In this document: positions 4,563 to 7,444 of the stretch, piece by piece
Layout: each line of letters begins with the position of its first letter
How positions within the stretch are numbered: the first letter of the stretch is position 1
Assembly: GCA_020445165.1 (NCBI GenBank)
Contig: JAGRHE010000144.1
Coordinates: 1 to 7,444 of the forward strand
Origin: Gammaproteobacteria bacterium
GTDB taxonomy: Bacteria; Pseudomonadota; Gammaproteobacteria; Chromatiales; Sedimenticolaceae
Reading direction: 5' to 3'
DNA: 7,444 nucleotides
Program-made: the position numbers and the translations under genes
The notes under the pieces: model-generated
The model's input: the letters and a program-made list of their open reading frames with translations, nothing else
Database searches by the model: none
Told to the model about the DNA's origin: nothing

Positions 4563-6533
4563 TCAGCGCTTGCCATGCAGCAGCCGCTGCCGCGCGCGAT
4601 CGAGTTGCTCTATGGTGCCTTCGAGCACGACCGCGTCCTGCGCGCGCAAGCAGGTATCGGCGAGCGGTTCATCGCCGCGGATGCCACGCCTGCGGATCGC
4701 CACGACGCGCACGCCGAGCAGGTCGAGCTGCAGCTCGGCAAGCCGGCTGCCAACGGCGCCGGAATGCTCATGGACGCACACGGTCTGCAGCCCGGGATGC
4801 TGACTGGCCCGTCGTGTCTCTTCTCCGGCAGCAAAGGTGCTGCGCAGATCGCGGTAACCTTCCCGCCGGATGCTGTCGAGCAACGGCTGGATATCAGCCT
4901 CGGCATAATCGAGGCGTCGCAGCAGATGATCGGCCAGGGCGAGACTGGCCTCGAGCGTCTCGGGAATCACTTCCCGCGCCCCCCTGCCGAGCAGCGCCTC
5001 GTAGTGGCTGTCGTCGCGCGTCCTCACCAGGACGTCGACCGACGGCTGCACTGAGCGGGCAGCGGCCAGCGCGCGCTCGACGACCCCTGGCTCATCGAAC
5101 GTGATCACCATGGCGCGGGCCCGTGCCAGCCTGGCCCGTGCAAGCAGATCGACCTGCGTGCAATCGCCGTAGAACACCTGCTCGCCGGCCAGGCGGGCCT
5201 GGCGGATGACACTTGGATCGAGATCCAGTGCCAGGTACGGGACATCGAGTTTGCGCAGGATCACTGCCAGGTTCTGACCGAGGCGGCCGAAGCCGGCGAT
5301 CACGACATGCTCCTGCAGATCGGTCGGAGCGGCCTCTGATCCGAGCGCATTCGGGCTGGATCCAATCCCATCAGCGCCGACCAGGCGTGCCACCAGCGTC
5401 CGGTTGTGGCGTGCCAACACCGGTGCAATCAACATGCTGATGACCATCGCCGCCAGGACCGGCTGCGCGGCCTCGTGGCTGAGCACGTCGCGGCCCAGCG
5501 CCAGAGCCAGCAAGGCAATGCCGAACTCACCGCCATGACCGAGCAGCAGACCGGCGCGCAGGGCAGCAGCCTTGCCCTGGCGCGCGGCCCAGACCAGGGC
5601 GACGATCAACAGGCCCTTGCCGAACGTGATCCCGAGCAGCAGCACCAGCGTCTCCAGCCACATACCGGGCAGCAGCCGGTAGTCGAGCTGCATGCCGACC
5701 GTGACGAAGAACAGCCCGAGCAGCAGGTCGCGAAACGGCCGCGCGTCGGCCTCGATCTGGTGGCGGTAGACGGTCTCGCTGAGCAGCATGCCGGCGAGGA
5801 AGGCGCCCATCGCCAGGGACAGGCCGAACAGCCCGGTGAGCCAGGCCGTCGCCAATGCCAGGAACAGCACAGTCAGGGTGAACAGCTCGCGCGACCCGGC
5901 GCGGGTGATGCCGTGCAGCAGCGACGGCAGCAGGCGACGGCCGGCAAACCAGATCAGCACGAACGCGACAGCGCCTTTGAGCAGGGCCAGCGTCAATGGC
6001 AAGGTCAGTGATGCACTGCGCTCAGCGAGCAGGGGAATGATGACCAGGAACGGCACCGCGGCAAGGTCCTGGAAGAGAAGGATGCCGACACTGATGCGCC
6101 CGTGACGCTCCTGCAGTTCGTTCTGTTCGGCGAGCTGGGTGAGCACGATCGCGGTCGACGACAGTGCTGTCGCGGCGCCCAGTACCAGCGCACCACGCCA
6201 GTCGACGCCGAATGACTGTGCGATCAGGAAACCGGCCAGGGTGCCACCGGCCACCTGGATACCACCGATCCCGAGCAGGTAGCGGCGCATGCTCAGCAGC
6301 AGCGGCAAGGAGAATTCGAGCCCGATGCTGAAAAGCAGAAAGACGATACCCAGTTCGCCGAGGAACAGGATCACCTCGTCGAACACCAGCCAGCCGAGAC
6401 CATGTGGACCCGCCACCAGGCCGACGCACAGGTAACCGAGGATGGCCGGCAGACCGAGGCGACGAAACAGCGCCACCGTGACGATCGCCACGCTCAGCAG
6501 GATCAGGATGTCGTTGAGGACCACGTGTTCCAT
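4563..6533 (-). CDS. KefB-type monovalent cation:proton antiporter (CPA2) with RCK_N and RCK_C domains
   Basis: A 656-residue inner-membrane protein. Residues 1-385 or so hold a multi-helix Na+/H+-exchanger fold with PAILGYLCVGLVAGP (29-43), FSIGLEF (68-74), ALSSTAIV (123-130) and FQDLAAVP (154-161), where D156 is the conserved acidic transport residue. A loop HQIEADARPF (258-267) corresponds to the KefC regulatory loop HALESDIEPF, keeping its Glu and the following Asp. The RCK_N (TrkA-N) Rossmann domain begins at EHVVIAGFGRLG (408-419), with LDLDPS further on. A C-terminal RCK_C (TrkA-C) domain ends the protein, where E. coli KefC instead has a long helical tail. It should exchange K+ or Na+ for H+ and be gated by a nucleotide or other ligand on RCK. 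No KefF/KefG-like ancillary gene is visible. ATG 6533 is chosen for its GGGAGG Shine-Dalgarno; GTG 6584 would add 17 residues outside the family's N-terminus. It lies 161 nt after gatB. Confidence 0.9.
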   Translation of the reverse strand: MEHVVLNDILILLSVAIVTVALFRRLGLPAILGYLCVGLVAGPHGLGWLVFDEVILFLGELGIVFLLFSIGLEFSLPLLLSMRRYLLGIGGIQVAGGTLAGFLIAQSFGVDWRGALVLGAATALSSTAIVLTQLAEQNELQERHGRISVGILLFQDLAAVPFLVIIPLLAERSASLTLPLTLALLKGAVAFVLIWFAGRRLLPSLLHGITRAGSRELFTLTVLFLALATAWLTGLFGLSLAMGAFLAGMLLSETVYRHQIEADARPFRDLLLGLFFVTVGMQLDYRLLPGMWLETLVLLLGITFGKGLLIVALVWAARQGKAAALRAGLLLGHGGEFGIALLALALGRDVLSHEAAQPVLAAMVISMLIAPVLARHNRTLVARLVGADGIGSSPNALGSEAAPTDLQEHVVIAGFGRLGQNLAVILRKLDVPYLALDLDPSVIRQARLAGEQVFYGDCTQVDLLARARLARARAMVITFDEPGVVERALAAARSVQPSVDVLVRTRDDSHYEALLGRGAREVIPETLEASLALADHLLRRLDYAEADIQPLLDSIRREGYRDLRSTFAAGEETRRASQHPGLQTVCVHEHSGAVGSRLAELQLDLLGVRVVAIRRRGIRGDEPLADTCLRAQDAVVLEGTIEQLDRARQRLLHGKR

Positions 6534-6536
6534 CGG

Positions 6537-6545
6537 CCCCCTCCC
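6537..6545 (-). promoter_or_regulatory. Shine-Dalgarno for the antiporter
   Basis: The minus strand reads GGGAGGGGG, with the GGAGG core ending 6 nt before ATG 6533. This strong site fixes the start and argues against the upstream GTG at 6584. Confidence 0.7.
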
Positions 6546-6567
6546 GGCCGTCACGCCTGCCCGGGCC

Positions 6568-6586
6568 GAGTGCCGGACCGGCACTC
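6568..6586. promoter_or_regulatory. Perfect 19-bp palindrome upstream of the antiporter gene
   Basis: GAGTGCCGGACCGGCACTC has two perfect 9-nt arms around a single central base, 34 nt before the antiporter ATG and about 108 nt after the gatB stop. Directly upstream on the minus strand is a -10-like TATGAT, so the palindrome would cover the transcription start, a classic operator position. As RNA it could form a 6-7 bp stem with a small loop. No T tract follows on either strand, so an ordinary intrinsic terminator for gatB is unlikely. Confidence 0.55.
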
Positions 6587-6589
6587 AAC

Positions 6590-6595
6590 ATCATA
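6590..6595 (-). promoter_or_regulatory. Candidate -10 element for the antiporter gene
   Basis: On the minus strand TATGAT (5 of 6 to TATAAT) ends 3 nt before the palindrome. No good -35 lies at 17 nt (TGCGGC is seen), so support is weak. The rest of the gatB-antiporter gap (6596-6694) holds no recognisable gene or terminator. Confidence 0.35.
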
Positions 6596-6694
6596 GCCTG
6601 CCGGTCTCGCGCGCCGCATTGAGGTGAGTCGCTGCACCGGCGCAGGGACCGAATGCTGCAGAAGTCGGCGCGCGTTGTGGCGTGATCGCCCGGT

Positions 6695-7444
6695 TCAGGT
6701 GAGCTTGCTGCGCAACAGCTCGTTGACCTGCTGCGGGTTCGCCTTGCCCTGCGATTTCTTCATGATCTGGCCAACGAAGAAACCGAGCATCTTCGGCCGC
6801 TTGTCCGGGTCTGCATTGCGGTAGTTCTCGACCTGGGCCGGATTCGCGGCGAGCACCTCGTCGACCAGCGCCTCGATCGCGCCGGAATCGGTAATCTGCT
6901 TGAGCCCTTTTGCCTCGATCACCGCGTCGGCATCGCCTTCACCGTCCCACATTGCGGCGAACACGTCCTTGGCGATCTTGCCGGAGATCGTGTTGTCACG
7001 GATGCGCGCGACCAACTGGCCCAACGCCGGCGCATCGACCGGGCTGTCAGCGATGTCGATGCCCGCACGGTTCAATGCCGCGGCCAGTTCGCCACTGACC
7101 CAGTTGGCGGTCAGCTTGGCATCGCCCGCCACCGCGGCCGCGGCCTCGAAGTAATCGGCCTGGGGCCGGGTCGCGGTCATCACGTCGGCGTCGTAGGCCG
7201 ACAGGCCATATGCCTGCTCGAAGCGTGCCCGACGCGCCGCCGGCAACTCGGGCATGTCGGCCACGACCTCGGCGATGAAGGCCTCGTCGATCTCCAGCGG
7301 CAGCAGATCGGGATCGGGGAAATAACGGTAGTCGTTGGCCTCTTCCTTGGAGCGCATCGAACGCGTCTCGTCCTTGGCCGAGTCGTACAGGCGGGTTTCC
7401 TGCACCACCTTGCCACCGTCCTCGATCAGCTCGATCTGGCGCTC
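6695..7444 (-). CDS. gatB: Asp-tRNA(Asn)/Glu-tRNA(Gln) amidotransferase subunit B, C-terminal half (partial)
   Basis: The frame is open to the right edge; 249 residues are visible out of roughly 475 in the family, so the N-terminal kinase-like half lies outside. GatB with GatA and GatC converts misacylated Asp-tRNA(Asn) and/or Glu-tRNA(Gln) to the amidated forms: GatB activates the tRNA-bound acid with ATP and binds tRNA, and GatA supplies ammonia. Visible hallmarks are [20 protein letters not shown] (visible residues 15-34) and [12 protein letters not shown] (39-50), followed by the helical and YqeY-like tail domain that contacts tRNA. That tail contains [15 protein letters not shown] and [17 protein letters not shown] near the end and looks intact to its TGA. 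GatC and GatA would be expected further upstream on the minus strand, beyond 7444. It is on the same strand as the antiporter, but the 161-nt gap and the antiporter's candidate promoter suggest separate control. Confidence 0.96.
   Translation of the reverse strand, partial: ERQIELIEDGGKVVQETRLYDSAKDETRSMRSKEEANDYRYFPDPDLLPLEIDEAFIAEVVADMPELPAARRARFEQAYGLSAYDADVMTATRPQADYFEAAAAVAGDAKLTANWVSGELAAALNRAGIDIADSPVDAPALGQLVARIRDNTISGKIAKDVFAAMWDGEGDADAVIEAKGLKQITDSGAIEALVDEVLAANPAQVENYRNADPDKRPKMLGFFVGQIMKKSQGKANPQQVNELLRSKLT

Noticed and set aside
3704..5104. 466-codon open frame on the plus strand opposite femAB and the antiporter
   Set aside because: Both genes on the other strand are strongly supported. 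The frame crosses the intergenic gap and becomes Arg/Ala low-complexity sequence, as expected for a shadow.
5406..6011. Gln-rich plus-strand open frame opposite the antiporter
   Set aside because: The Gln richness is the complement of Leu codons in the membrane helices of the antiporter, not a real protein.
6679..6690. GGCG-TGAT-CGCC hairpin just after the gatB stop
   Set aside because: The stem is 4 bp and is not followed by T residues on the minus strand.

Overview
The window is GC-rich, gene-dense bacterial DNA with short intergenic gaps and strong GC bias at third codon positions. Gene content points to a gammaproteobacterium: a YqiA/UPF0227 esterase, a MoeB-type E1-like protein, a KefB-type antiporter, a GatCAB amidotransferase subunit, and a FemAB-like protein of the type linked to exosortase A (XrtA/PEP-CTERM) systems. 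An environmental or sulfur-oxidising lineage (Chromatiales-like) would fit, but this is a guess from gene families, not a taxonomic assignment.

Layout. (1) 1-2151, plus strand: the 3' end of an unrecognised Cys-containing protein, then a tightly packed cluster of moeB-like adenylyltransferase, YqiA-like alpha/beta hydrolase and a class I 'small' methyltransferase. The last three genes overlap at their ends (13 or 4 nt, then 1 nt), which suggests translational coupling. (2) 2152-3301, plus strand: a diguanylate cyclase with its own upstream region. It has a clear Shine-Dalgarno at a GTG start and a sequence resembling a sigma-28 (FliA) -10 element. (3) 3320-4345, minus strand: a FemAB/GNAT-type protein convergent with the cyclase. 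(4) 4563-6533, minus strand: a CPA2 monovalent cation:proton antiporter with RCK_N and RCK_C domains. (5) 6695-7444, minus strand: the C-terminal half of GatB, running off the window.

How the parts relate. This is mostly housekeeping and signalling: sulfur-carrier activation or molybdopterin synthesis, a small esterase, RNA or small-molecule methylation, c-di-GMP synthesis, cell-surface or EPS modification, K+/H+ exchange, and Asn/Gln-tRNA amidation. The genes do not form one obvious pathway, and I see no defence island, mobile element, CRISPR array or tRNA. The least explained signals are a perfect 19-bp palindrome at the presumed antiporter transcription start, a second dyad at the presumed femAB -35 region, the possible FliA promoter in front of the cyclase, the Lys-for-Arg change in its I-site, and an exosortase-type FemAB protein away from any visible exosortase locus. 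I did not find convincing evidence of a new biological system here.
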